Origin: Tetrahymena elliotti 4EA
Taxonomy: Eukaryota > Ciliophora > Oligohymenophorea > Hymenostomatida > Tetrahymenidae
Length of the DNA: 64,000 nt
Direction of reading: 5' to 3'
Assembly: GCA_000231825.2 (NCBI GenBank)
Contig: JH720299.1
Location: 882,972-946,971 of the forward strand
The notes beneath the pieces were generated by a model that did not search any database, was not told where the DNA came from, and saw only the letters and a program-made list of their open reading frames with translations. Below, in pieces: positions 11,900-24,239 of this stretch. Position numbers and translations under genes: made by a program. Within the stretch, counting starts at the first letter, position 1, and every line of letters starts with the position of its first letter.

Positions 11900-14159
11900 T
11901 TTGACTATTCTTTAAATTTATTTATAAAAAATACACTTCTTAGTTCAGAAAATTATATTTTTTTGGTACTTTAAACCTACTAATATATTATATGATATCA
12001 AAAATAATTTAAATTTTAGATTTATTATATAATCTTTTTAAATCATGTATCAATTTTTTTTTGAATTTTCCTATCATAAAACATTATGATTCATATGAGT
12101 AGGCCAGTTTAATAAAATTAATTTCAATATTAACACTCTACTAAGTCATGGCATTTTCACTGATCTAAAGCAATATCTTACATTAAATCTTTTGTATACT
12201 AAAATACACAATTTCATAAAAATAAAAAAAAATCTTTAGATTCATATCATAAAACAAAGTGATCTCTATTAATAGACATGTTATTAAATTTTCACTGATT
12301 CAAAGAAATGTGGTCTTAAATCAAAACTATTATATGAATTAAAGTCAACAAATAAAAAATTAGATATTAGAAAATAGTTTATTTGATAAAGTAAACAATC
12401 ATTATTTTTATTTTGACAAAAATTTTAGTGAATTCAATCTATTATTTAGTTAATCTAATTTTGTAATATTAATCATTTTTTAAATTATTTAAGGGTGGTT
12501 AATTTTGTAAATAGTGTTTAAAAATCAAATAAATAGTGTTTAAAAATATTATTTTTCTGAAAATAAAAAAAATAAAAATTTTATCAACATCCCCAGTTAA
12601 AATAGTATTCAATGTGTTTGTTTTCATCATTAGGAAAATACATATTTGAAAATGAAAAATAATTAATTTTTATTTTAATTTATGTGTAATCTGTTTAACT
12701 TCTAGATATTTTCTATGTGTATTTTTTTCTTTAAGTTATAAATAAATAGAAGTTAATTTATATGGTTAAATAAATAGCCTCTACCTTATGCTTTTTAAGA
12801 GTAAAAGATCCTAATATTTAAATTCTGTAAGAACAATTAATTACTGGCTAAGATTTTTATAACTAATAGATTTTTTCAAATACCAGAAAGTGTGTAGAAC
12901 AATCAGTTTATTTCTGACCACTTTAAGTAGAAAAAGGCTCCATAGTTAATACTTTACAGATTTAATGATAAATAATTTAGTCCAATAAAAAAAGAAATTA
13001 GATGGTGAGAAAAATACTAATTAATGAGGGAAAAATATTAAATTTGCTTTTTCGGAGAAAAATCTTAAGTTTCTATTAAAAATTTGAGGTGATTTATCTG
13101 TTTTTTAAATAGGAAAAAAAGTGTTTCTTTGTCTCTTGATAAATGTTAATTACAATTAATTGTGTTAGATCAAATTAAATGAATTTTCCTTAATATAATT
13201 TATATTATAATCGAGATAAGGATATTCATCAATTTTCAACTAATTATAAAATAAATATAAGTTAGGTTATAAAAAAATAATAAATAAATTTGTGTTTATA
13301 ATATCCGCAGGTGTGTAAACAATTTAATTAGAAATATTCATGAAAACATAATATTCATTTATAATAATAATCAAAGATTTTGTGGTGATTATTTTTTTTA
13401 CTTTGTTTTACGTCTATGAATCTATAGAAAATTAATTTAGTTTTTTTTTATTTTTAACACAGTCATTGATTAACAGAACTTTAACAATCATATTAAGTAT
13501 AATTAACTAGGTTAATTAAACGCATTAAGAGATAATTACTGCGGAATCCGGAAAATATTATTCAATTGAGCTAGACTATTATTTTATTTTTTTAAATTTC
13601 AATCTAAAATTAGGAGATTTAATAGAAATAAAATATCTGGTTGTGTAAGTAAGTAACTTGAATACAAAAATACAAAAATTAAAAAATGTTTGTTTTTTTT
13701 GCTAACAAAGTAGATAGGTTATGTTTGAAATCAGTTTATCTTTTTGTGTTGGAAATGCTTTAATAGTTAGTGAAAGAATAATTTTGAAGTAATTTGGATA
13801 GTAAATAAAAGATAGATGTCTTTTAGCATCTCCAAAAATTTGTAAAATATAAATTAAATGGAAAGATTTTCTGTTGATTGAGTTGAGATTGACCTAGTTA
13901 GTTTCTATTTATGAGTATCATGCTAATTTTTTATTTATTGAGTGTTAATTTATTTATTTATTGATTTATTTGGTTTTCTAAGAGCTTTTTGTTTTCAAAT
14001 TGATTTAATAAATCTAATCAAATAGTGCCTTTGTTTGCTCGCTAAAAAAATCTGCTTTTGTAGAAGATATTGAAATTATATTTAATAATAAATTATCAGG
14101 ATTACAAGGATATCTTTTCTACAACATAAAATAACAGAAGCAAAAAACAAGTAATAAAT
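11900..14159. other. Long AT-rich intergenic region
   Basis: Divergent spacer between the minus-strand GTPase and the plus-strand Myb gene, so it should hold both 5' flanks. No coding frame with protein-like composition was found. No promoter element can be named. Confidence 0.5.
12105..12137 (+). repeat. 33-bp exact repeat, right copy
   Basis: Identical to 10823-10855 in the same orientation, about 1.28 kb away, with the GTPase gene between the copies. Outside the 33 bases the flanks differ. Confidence 0.9.
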
Positions 14160-16634
14160 ATGACTTCTAATCAAACAAATTAGCTAGAGCCCAATAACTA
14201 TCTTAATCAGATTCATGGTAACGATTTTCATGTGAACATGCAGTTAGAGAACAACTTTGATATTGAGGTAGAACATAGCAAGAGCTAGATCGAAGAAGAT
14301 GATGAAGAGGATGCTATTCAACATTCTATTTAACACAATTTTAAGCAGACTTCAAATCTTAACTCCTAACGGTTATCTTAAAGAGGCAACTCAATTTAAG
14401 AGAAATTCTTATCTAGTTGCAATCTTCCAGCTTTGAATACCAATTTCACGTAACAATATTCTGTACAAAACAGTGATTCTACTCAAATTGGTTATGCTGA
14501 AAGGGAGTAATAGTCTAATGAAAATAGTATTTGTCAAACATTTGTCACATTTTAAGAGAGACCAAGATCAGATTCACAAAATTTACAAACTGATAACAGA
14601 AAAAACAAATAATTTAGCAAATAAGACATGCAGAATTACAACGATTAAACTATGATTAATGAAGCTACGCATTAATAATGGTAGTGCTATTCAGAAAATT
14701 TAGTTCAAAATTCTTTTGATGCAAATTCAACAAATTAATCTTACTTTGCAGAAAAAGCTACCAACAAAAATATTTTAAGTCAGCATGATTCTATGGAAGA
14801 TGAGACCTCCAGTTTATCGAACTCTCAGCCAGCTAAAAAATAAAAGAAAGCAATTAGCAAAGTAAGTGGCTCCCCTCAATCAGGTAGCCTCCAAACTAGT
14901 TTGAATAAGATAGTGAATAGAAAGAAATCAAATACAATAAACACTTCAATATTTTCAACTACATCTTAAAAAAGAGAAAGAAATTAATATCTTCAACTTT
15001 AAAAAGAGATGCTTAACTTCAATAATTCTGACATTATCCAGTAATTTAATAAGCTAGAAGAAAATACCATTAATAACAATAACAATACCAGTACTAATGC
15101 TAATAACAATAATAGTGACACAAGTGAGGATGATGTTAATGAAGATGTAAGCAATAATATTGATAAAAAATTGAATGAAAAAGATAAAAAAAGTTTAAAA
15201 TAATCCCAAATAAGTGGATAAAATAACGAGAATTAATCAAAAAAGGTAAGGTTCACAGCTGAAGAAGATGAGGCTCTGATTAAACTAATTTAAATTCATG
15301 GAAAAAAGTGGAAAGTTATTTCAGAATTGATGGACGGAAAAAACGAAACAAGAATAAGAAATAGGTATTATTCATATATCAGGAAAATTTTAAAACCAGA
15401 AGATGCAACACCAACATTAACAGCAAATGATCATTAATAAGAAGAATATGCATTTGAATAGATAAATTTAAGAGAAACAGCAGCAATTGAGTAGAACAAC
15501 CCTGAGTCATTTTAGGAATTTTAATAAACTAACAAAAGTGGTAGCAATATAAAAAATGATCAGAATGCAGTAAAAAACAATGGAACATAAGAATTGGGTT
15601 ACTAAGAAGAAAGTAATAATTAGATTGATAAAAATTAAAGTGGATAAAAAGATTAAAAGTTGAATGAGAATCTAAAAGATTAATTTAATAGTGGTTTATA
15701 ATAATCTACTTAATAAAATAATACTAATCAACCATTTTACAATTCAACTCTATTTGAGTCATTAAATGCCCTTACTCTTAACAACTTTGATAAGAACTTC
15801 AATTCGGCATTTTATGATGCCAATTTTGCTGATAATTAGAACTATCATAATAATAATTTCCTTTCAAATCAACATGATTCCCTACTTGTTTAAAGTTATA
15901 ATTAACTTTGCTAGTTCCCTTTTAGTTCCAATAATTTAAATTTTGATCATTTAAATAGTAAAATACCCAGTTTTAAATGTATTAATGGGTTTGAAGGATC
16001 TTTAGCTAATCTGGATGCAGGAAATCAGATGAATTTCGGTAAATAATCATACTTGTATAACAACCAAAAGAGCAGTTTGTAAGACTTCGAAGCTATCGAT
16101 GCTGAAGATTACAACTAGAAATTCTATAGAGTTGGAAAAGAAAGCAATCCAATTTTCAGTTCTGAACCTGTTTTTTAAGAAGATGAAAATTTAAATTAAC
16201 AAAATAAAAACAATAAACCCTAAGATTCCATATAAAATTTCTGTCCCAATAAAATTCTTAGATCTTTAAATGAAAAAAACCATTTCTAAGAAGAACCTTC
16301 CCCATTAATTTTTGCCAAAGTTTAACAAAGATATGACCCAAAAAGATTTGCCAACGTCAATCCAGACCAAGCTTTCAATACAAATCCTCCAGTATCAAAC
16401 TTTTCAATGGAAGAGGAAACAGATGAAGAAAATAAAAAATAAATAAAAATTATCAAAAACAATAACAATTATGGTAACATAAATGAAGAAAGAGGATTTA
16501 GCATGAGCGACAATGAAAAAATACAAAAAATAATGTACTTAAATTCACAGGTTGAGAATATTCAAACCTTAATTTCATAGTGCAAACAACAAATTCTGAA
16601 TGAAATCTTATATAGAAACAAAACTAACGTTTGA
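14160..16634 (+). CDS. Single-repeat Myb/SANT-domain protein, 824 aa
   Basis: One exon, ATG at 14160 to TGA at 16632, 824 residues in the ciliate code. One Myb/SANT-like domain lies at about residues 361-416: FTAEEDEALIKLIQIHGKKW, then ISELMDGKNETRIRNRYYSY. It has the spaced aromatic/Trp core and the basic third helix expected of a DNA- or histone-tail-binding unit. The first tryptophan position is Phe (VRFTAEED). The rest is low-complexity Asn/Gln/Ser with acidic runs (EEDDEEDA) and basic, possibly nuclear-targeting, segments (AKKQKKA). A short coiled-coil-like end closes the protein (SQVENIQTLISQCKQQIL). A transcription or chromatin role is inferred. The target and process are unknown, and no second Myb repeat was found. 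Confidence 0.85.
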
Positions 16635-18649
16635 GAATTTAAAAATAAAAATTAAACATCTCTAGATTCTAAGAAAAAACAAATATTTTTAAAAAATTTA
16701 TTCATTCATTTCTCTTTCTTGCCTGTTCAAATTAATTTGATGCTTAACAACAAAATTTAAATATCCTCTGATCTTTTAAAATTAATTAATAAGTATTTTC
16801 AAGAGTAAATCAAACTATTATTAGATCTTATTTAGCTAATAAATAGTTCATCAAATACCATAAAAAATCTAATCAAATCTGGTTTACTTTATTAATTGCC
16901 CAGCCAATCTAAATATTTAAAAACCTTTAAATATTTAAATATCTATCAAAACAAAATCAATTAATCGAAGCAGATCAGAAAATGAAAAAAATCATCATTC
17001 TTCCAATCAATCAATCAATCACTCACTCTTCCTCTGATAAATAAAACATATCCTTCACCCTAAATAAATTCATCAAATTCAATTAAGCTATCAAAATTTG
17101 AGCAAAATAAACAAACAAATTATCCTACCTGACTAATCAGTTGTCTGAGCCACTTAAAAATATTCATCTCATTTTTTATAACTAAAATTTCAATAATAAT
17201 AAATTAATTTGTTGTATCAAAATTGCTTAATCTGCCAATTACTTTATATTAAACTAGCTAGTCTATTTTCTTTTCTTTTGTTATAGTTTATTTATTATTC
17301 TTATTTTAACAAACTAAATGAAAGTAAATATTCTATTCATCAATATCATCTTTCACTCTCAATTTAATCATTTTACATAATAACTTAAATAAAACTAAGA
17401 TTTTGTTTTGTTTTTTACTATCATTTAAATCTTTATCTTGAGTTTTTGAAAATCGTTTTGCTTCTTTCTTTCTTTCTTTACTTTTTGAAATTAATCTTTT
17501 GTTTTAAAGCTTTGAAATAAAAATTAAGTTTAATTGTGATTTCGTTTGATCTGAAGATGCCTATTAATTAATTAAGAAGATTTTTCTTTTAATTAAGCAA
17601 AAACTTTTTTCCTATTTAAATCGAAACTTAACTTTTAATAATTTATAGAGCTTTTTTACTTCAGGTTTTATTTTACTTTCTCAATTTCTTTTCTTAAATT
17701 AAATCAATTTTCTAATATTACTAATTTATTAAAGATCTTCTTTATCTTTAAAAAATATCAATTTGAATAATTTTAAATGATCAACAAATTTTTAGATTTC
17801 TTCAATAATATTGATTCGGTGAAAAATTAAAGATTTAAATTGAGAACAGTTAATATCTGACTGATCTGATTCAAATAAACGTCATAAATATTTATTTGCT
17901 TTTATTTATAAAAAAAATCATAAAAGGTGATATTATTCTAATTCATAATATAAATGAGTTTTACTACAATACAAAATTCTAAATAAATAATTATGATTCC
18001 TCTTTATCTATCTAAAAGGTTAATTATTTATTCTACTATTTAGTGCAAATTATGAAACCAAATTTACCTTTTTAAAATCAGAACATGAAATTAAATTTGT
18101 TTTGAAAATATGAGAAAATTAAAATAAATATATTAAAATGTTTTCAACAAATTAATGTTTAATGCTTATTTTAATTTTTATATATGATATTTATTCTACT
18201 TTCCTATTTGTAAATATTTTAATGTTAAATTAAACCTTTAAAATCTAACTTAATAATAATTTGTTTCCTATTTTTTTTTTTCAAAACATAAAAATTTTAG
18301 ATATTATGGAATATTTGAATAAAAAAGGTATAAAAATTATGATATTTACTTGAACTATACTTTTATTTTTTTCAAAAGAATGATTGCAATAACTCTTTGT
18401 ATAAGTGAATGATGTAATCAAGCTAGGAAGATTCATACTATTTTTAATAAAAAAGGCGTAAAATCAAGCAATTAATTAATCTGATCAATAAATTATTAAA
18501 TGTTAATAAATAAAAAAAAATCTTAATTAAACAAAAATAGGCATATCTTTATCATCAAAAATGTTTTCAACATTTTTTAGTTTGTTAAATAATAAAAAAG
18601 AAAATAAGTTTAACTTAGCAAACGTATAATCAATTAAAATATTTTAGTA
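16635..18649. other. AT-rich intergenic region
   Basis: Spacer between the Myb gene and glycerol kinase. It holds simple repeats such as (TTTC)n near 17461 and tcaatcaatcaatc near 17006. An ATG at 18561 opens a short frame that could be a first exon of glycerol kinase, but no splice solution could be proved. Confidence 0.45.
17461..17479. repeat. (CTTT)n microsatellite
   Basis: Short pyrimidine microsatellite of four to five CTTT units. Confidence 0.9.
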
Positions 18650-20796
18650 TCTCGACCAAGTTTTTATTTTAAAATAAAGGCTGATGAAGTGTTAATAGCA
18701 ACTATTGATTAGAGTACAACTGCTACTAAATTTGTTGTTTTTGATATCTATGGAGAGTTGATAGATAAGGAAATTATTTCTCATGATCAAATCACTCTCC
18801 ATCCAGGATGGCTTGAGCATAGCGCTGAATAAATCTTAATCAATACTCATGCCGCTATAACAAATACTATCACAAGATTAGAACAAAGAGGCTATAAAAG
18901 ACAAAATATAAAAACAATTGGAATTACCAACTAAAGAGAAACAGTTGTTGCATGGAACAAAAACACAGGTAAATAATATAACGAAATGAATTATTTAAAT
19001 AAATTCTCACTGTAGATAAAATTTAATTATTTCTAGAGCTCCAAAAGCATTAAAAATCATAAGGATATCAAGCATTTATTTGAAAATTTAGCAGTTTTTA
19101 CTAGGATCTTAAGGATCATTAAATTTAGTATTTAATAACTCAATTAAGAATAATGAAGTTTATTTTTGTTGATTTTAGTTGATTTATTTATAATATCTAA
19201 TAGGAAAACCTTACCACAATGCTATTGTATGGAGTGATACTAGAACTCATGAGATTTGTAAGAGATGGCTTGCCAAGCATGACAACAATAGTAATGTTTA
19301 CTCAAAAATAACTGGTTTACCTATCAATACCTACTTTTCAGCTTTCAAAATTAGATGGTAATATTTCTCTTCATTAAACACCTACCAAATAGATTAATAA
19401 ATAGGTTAATAGAAAATGTTCCCGAAATCTAAAATGAGTTAGAAGAAAATGTCATTTTTGGAACTATGGACTCTTGGGTGATTTGGGTAATTTAATAAGT
19501 TTATATGAATGCATTAAATAAGAATATCTACTTGCATTGAAATATTATTTTTGAATAACATAAAATATCTATAATTCTTTTATTTGTTTTAATCTACAGA
19601 ATTTAACCAATAAATAACACTTGACTGATGTAACAAATGCTTCAAGAACATTTTTACTCAACATCAATACTTTATAATACGAAGAACAAATATTGAAGTA
19701 AACAAATTAGTTTTTTATTATTTTTAATGCTTAAATTTTCTCTCTTTTAGTGAATTCGGAATACCTATCAAGTGTTTGCCAAAAGTCTTATCCAGCGCTG
19801 AAAATTATGGAGTCATTGAACATGGTTTTCTTAAAGGTATCAGTATAGGAGCTTGCTTAGGTGATTAACAAGCAGCAAGTTTAGGTCATGGACTTTTCTC
19901 TGTTGGAGACTCTAAAAATACCTATGGAACAGGTTGTTTCTTATTAGTAAACATTGGTAATACTCCTGTCTACAAAGAAGGAGGTTTACTAACTACAGTT
20001 CTCTACAAATTAGGTTAGAATTCACCTACATTTTATGCTTTTGAAGGATCTATTGAAGTTGGAGGATCTTCAATTAATTGGGCTAGAGACAATTTAAGTA
20101 AGCATAATTTAAAACAAAAACAAAATACTTTTTTTTTTAAATTTATATTTAAGGCTATAAAATAAAAATAATTTATTTTGATAATTTAAAAAGATTTATT
20201 TAAAACTTATGATGAATTACAGAGATTAGTTGATAGCACTAAAGATAGTGGAGATCTTTGTTTTGTACCAGCTTTTAGTGGTTTGTTTTCCCCTTACTGG
20301 AGAGAAGATGCAGCAGGTTGCATTCTTGGATTATCTCTACATACTAAGAGAGAACATATCTTGAGAGCCTTATTGGAAGGTATTGCCTATAGAACTAAAG
20401 ATGTAATATAATATTAAATTATTTTTATGTGTTTTTTTGTATACTTGTTTAAAATAAATAAAATAGGTTATTGAAACTGTTGAGACTTGTACTGGAAATA
20501 AAATAGAAAGCTTGAAAGTAGATGGCGGCTTAACTAATAGTGTTTTCTTGATGAGATTCTAGGCAGATATTTTATAAAGAAAGGTTTTGCAAACTAAAGT
20601 TGCTGAAAGTACCTGCCTTGGAGTTGCCTTTGCTGCTGGTTTGACTGCATAAATTTACAAAGATATTGAAGACATAAAGAAATGTATTTAAATTGATAGA
20701 TAAATTGAACCCAATACCGATTTCTTAGAAAAATCTAAGGTCCTCTACAAAAAGTGGCAATTAGCTGTTGAAAAATCATTAAAATGGAAAGATTGA
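18650..20796 (+). CDS. GK: Glycerol kinase (FGGY family), seven exons, about 500 aa
   Basis: Phosphorylates glycerol to glycerol-3-phosphate with ATP. Exons: about 18650-18968, 19204-19357, 19405-19486, 19600-19697, 19751-20097, 20194-20402, 20467-20796. All introns are GTAA-type with AG ends and keep the frame. Family marks in order: [15 protein letters not shown] (ATP-site start), [97 protein letters not shown], and the C-terminal [19 protein letters not shown]. From the Ala codon at 18680 the protein is 502 residues, essentially full length. No ATG is present in the first exon as drawn, so the start probably lies in a tiny upstream exon that ends before a TAG acceptor at 18645-18647. The 3' end is followed by decayed copies of itself (20960-21300). 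Confidence 0.93.
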
Positions 20797-21300
20797 TTTA
20801 TTATTTTATTTATAAAGTAAACTATCTATTTAGTAAAAAGTTATTAAATCATGCAATTAAGTTGTTAAATTTCTAATTATTTTTAATTCCACATTTGTGT
20901 GCTCATGGCGCAATTATAAAAATTAATTTAATTAATAAAAATATTTTATTTGCAATTTTTTGTAAAATTTTTATTAAATTAAATTATTAAATTTCTAGTG
21001 CTTATTGAATTCACATTTGTTTTCTTAGAAGCAATTAAAAAATAATTTAATTTAAAATTTAGTCAAATTGAAAATAGATAAATAAGTTGAACTCCAAATC
21101 TATTTCTTTTAGATATAAATCAATAAGCAGCTGAAGAAAAATAAATATATGGAAAGATGACAATATCTATTTTATAAAGAAAAAATAATTAAATTTAAAC
21201 ATTTTTACATAACTATTATCATAAAAAAATGTAACCCTTTTAATTTCAAGATCATTTTTAACTTCACATTTGTATGTACAGTTTTTAAGGCAATTTTGAT
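20680..21300 (+). repeat. Decayed tandem copies of the glycerol kinase 3' end
   Basis: The last codons and 3' flank of glycerol kinase (20680-20935) recur twice. At about 20960-21060, ttaaatttctag...cacatttgttt...gcaatta matches ttaaatttctaa...cacatttgtgt...gcaatta of the first unit. At about 21062-21300 the copy starts within the coding part (atagataaa..gttgaact, then atatggaaagatga, matching aaaatggaaagattga) and again ends with cacatttgtatg...ggcaatt. The copies are diverged and not open as protein. Confidence 0.7.
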
Positions 21301-21839
21301 AAAAGTAAACAAAGTGAATTCGACAAAAGAAATATATATATATTCTATGATTATTTCAAAAATACTTAATAATAAGAATATTCAAAAAATCACTTAAACT
21401 ATATTGAATGAGGAATATTTTTTATTAAAATAATATTATGATAAATTCATTTATCTAGACTGAATCAAAAGAAAACATTCAATTTTTTGTTGGTTTCTAA
21501 AATGTAATCAAATGATAAAATTAAAAAATTAATGTATTTAAAAACTAACCTGAATTTAAATATTAAGCTAGACAATTTTCAAAAGAAAACATGTTAATTA
21601 TGAATAAAAAATACTAATGAGTAATAGATATTAACAGCATCCACTAGAATTAAGTAAATTAAATTAATTTCAGGTAAATAATGAAATAAGCAGTTAATTG
21701 GTTGAATAATAGATTACTTTTAAGTTATTTTCTAAAAAATTATATTTTTTAAAAGCCATTTAATGATGCTTTATTTTTTAAAATGATTATTTGACATATT
21801 TAAATACGCTCAAAAATGTGAGAAAAATATAACAGTATT

Positions 21840-22080
21840 AAAGGTTTTAGGCTTAGTTTTGTATGTATATACTAAGAGCTTGCTTGAAAGAATTAAAAAT
21901 GGAAATAATGAACTAGAGTTAATTTAAAAATAATTATAGAAAACGAAACTTTAATAGGAGATTATGTAGTTGGATTAAGTTTGGATGATATATTATGCTT
22001 AAACGTATCTGATTAGAAGTTTTTTAATGAAGAATTGATGAAGTATTATTTAGTAGGTAGATCTACTTATCAAGTAAAAT
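21840..22080 (+). pseudogene. Possible gene remnant, family unknown
   Basis: Two protein-like stretches lie in different frames. 21850-21960 reads LGLVLYVYTKSLLERIKNGN. About 21948-22075 reads ETLIGDYVVGLSLDDILCLN, then SDQKFFNEELMKYY. The change of frame near 21945 and the lack of any start suggest a broken fragment. A short multi-exon gene is the alternative. No family was recognised. Confidence 0.3.
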
Positions 22081-22209
22081 TTTTGACGTATCTTTTGCTA
22101 TAAATCCTAGTTGTTATTTAATATATTTATTTGTTTTTCATTTATTTATATTTAAACAAAATAATCAAATAGATTAAGCAAGTAAATATATTTTAGATAG
22201 AAAATTAAA

Positions 22210-23625
22210 ATGAATTATAGCGATTTCTTTTCTTTTTTGGTTCTTGTAGTTCTCTACTTGATGTAAGGAACCATTCTCACTATTTTTACAGCTACTCTTC
22301 CTATGATTTTAAATGAAATGGGCTACACTATCTCTTAGCTCTCTTACTTAAATTTTACTTCTTATCCATTCGCTTTGAAGATTTTCTTTGCACCCTTCTT
22401 AGATGCCTATTACAACAAGAAATTTGGATAGAGAAAATCTTACATTATTCCCATGAATTATTTAGCAGGAATAGCATTTTTATTGAGCTCTTTTGTGATA
22501 ACTGATTGGATTAAAAATGGACATATTATCATGTTATCAGCCCTTGGACTGTTTCTTGTTTTTGTTATTGCCCTATAAGACATAGCTACTGATGCGTGGG
22601 GAATAAAAATTATGTCAAAAAAGAATATTTCTTATGTCTCATTAAGCTAAGCAGTAGGTATGTAATTGAGTTACATATTTGCTAATACTGCCTACATCCA
22701 AATGAACTTCAATGAAAAGACCTTCTTTTATTACTTTGGAATTTTCATGATTGTGTTTAATGTAATAGTTCATTTCTTCATAGATGAGTATGGATTCAGC
22801 CAAGAAAAGAAATAGTAAGAAATAAAGGAAGAAGAGGAAGAAGAAAAACAAGAATTGATTGCTTCTTCGTAGAATAAAGACAATAATGAAAGCAAAGGAG
22901 TAGAAAACAAAAAAAGAAAGAAAAAAGATATCAAAGTAATTCTTAAAACTATGAAAGGATTCTACTTTAACAAATATTTGAAAGCTTTAATTATTCTTGT
23001 TATGATTTAGAATGTAGGAATAGGCCCTCTAATGTCAACTTTTACACTAAAAATCTAAAAGGCTGGAATTTCGAAAAAGAAACTTTCAATGTCACAATTT
23101 TATTAATTCCCAATTAAGTTTTTGATGAACTTTATTGTTGCAAAATTCTTTAAAAATTCATTAAAAGTTAGCCATGTAATTCTTATTTCATTGCTAGGTC
23201 TACAATTTGTACAGTTTTCTTTTTACTAAGCTTAGACTTTGTCTCTATTCAACGATATAGAATACGTTTAAATAGGTTTATTAGTATTTATTCAGCTATT
23301 TGAATCTCTTATAATCACTTCTTTGATCTAAACAAGAACAACATTCTATTCGTCTATAGCAACTAAGGGATATGAAGGTATTTACATTACTATGTTAACA
23401 TCATTCTAAAACCTTTCAAGAAAATGGGTTGTCTCTTCATTCTAGTTCTTTGATGACTATCTCAATTTTAACTACTCTGTTCCAATCCTTTGGGTCTTTT
23501 AGCTATTTTACATTTACTTCAGTGAAAAATAATTCAAAAAAATGGATACCCTAGACAAAAAAGAATGGTGTCTTGTAGAAACCATGGAATCTAAATAAGC
23601 TAGTGAAACTAAAAAAGCTCAATGA
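22210..23625 (+). CDS. Acetyl-CoA transporter, SLC33A1/AT-1 family, 471 aa
   Basis: A single exon, ATG at 22210 to TGA at 23623, 471 residues with about 11-12 hydrophobic spans. In animals this family moves acetyl-CoA from cytosol into the ER lumen to feed acetylation of proteins and glycans. Diagnostic features: an N-terminal QGTILTIFTATLPMILNEMG, the LQDIATDAWGIKIMSKKN motif (family: LQDIAVDGWALTML) after the fourth span, KIFFAPFLDAYYNKKFGQRK between the second and third spans, and C-terminal NLSRKWVVSSFQFFDDYLNF. An acidic, Lys-rich cytosolic loop (residues about 200-245, EIKEEEEEEKQ) divides the two halves. It is slightly shorter than human SLC33A1 (549 aa). No introns are needed. The same fold occurs in bacterial AmpG permeases, but the motif set favours AT-1. 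Confidence 0.92.
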
Positions 23626-24239
23626 TTTTACTTAAATAAAAATCTAATTTATATACCATATCTTTAAAAAAAAAATAATTTTTTAATCTTTAAATTTTAT
23701 ATTGTAATTTTGTTTTCAATTTCAAAAAAAATATATTCAAAAGTAATTATTTTTATTGATCTTAAAAATAAAAAATGCATTGAATTATTTTTTTTAAATA
23801 ATTCGTATTTAGTTCTTTACGAAAAGTCTTTTCAAATTAAGTAACTAACTAACTAACTAACTTTGATGTCTTTTTATTGGATAATTTTTAATAGATTGAA
23901 TTAGAATTATGAAATAATTAATTGATTATTTATCTTAAAAAGGTAATTTAACAATCACATTTTAGCTTGCTAATATGTAAAATAGAAGCCAATATTTTGA
24001 ATAAGCTATTTGCGCGAATAGAAATATTTGAATTTCAAAAAATAAAAATTTGCAAAAAATAAATAATAAATTAAATAGAATCCAATAATTAGTTTGCAGA
24101 ATAACAAATCTTTTCTGAATTAAATCTTTTTAAACATTTTAACAAAAGATTGATTAATTAATTAAAAAGTAGTAGCTAGTAAACAAGATGGTAAATTGAT
24201 ACTATTTTTTATTAAATTTCAAGAGTAAAAATTATTTTT
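23626..24239. other. Intergenic spacer with (TAAC)n
   Basis: AT-rich DNA between the transporter and SCC3, with a (TAAC)5 run at about 23842-23862. It may hold the missing first exon of SCC3: an ATG at 24188 is followed directly by GTAAATTG, a possible donor, but the phase does not fit the next exon. Confidence 0.45.

Noticed and set aside
14473..14655. 60-codon plus-strand frame
   Set aside because: Out-of-frame shadow inside the Myb/SANT gene.
22642..22851. Minus-strand frame across the transporter gene, and minus-strand frames at 25506-25763 and 28362-28586
   Set aside because: Antisense shadows of the SLC33A1-like and SCC3 coding exons; T-rich translations without family resemblance.
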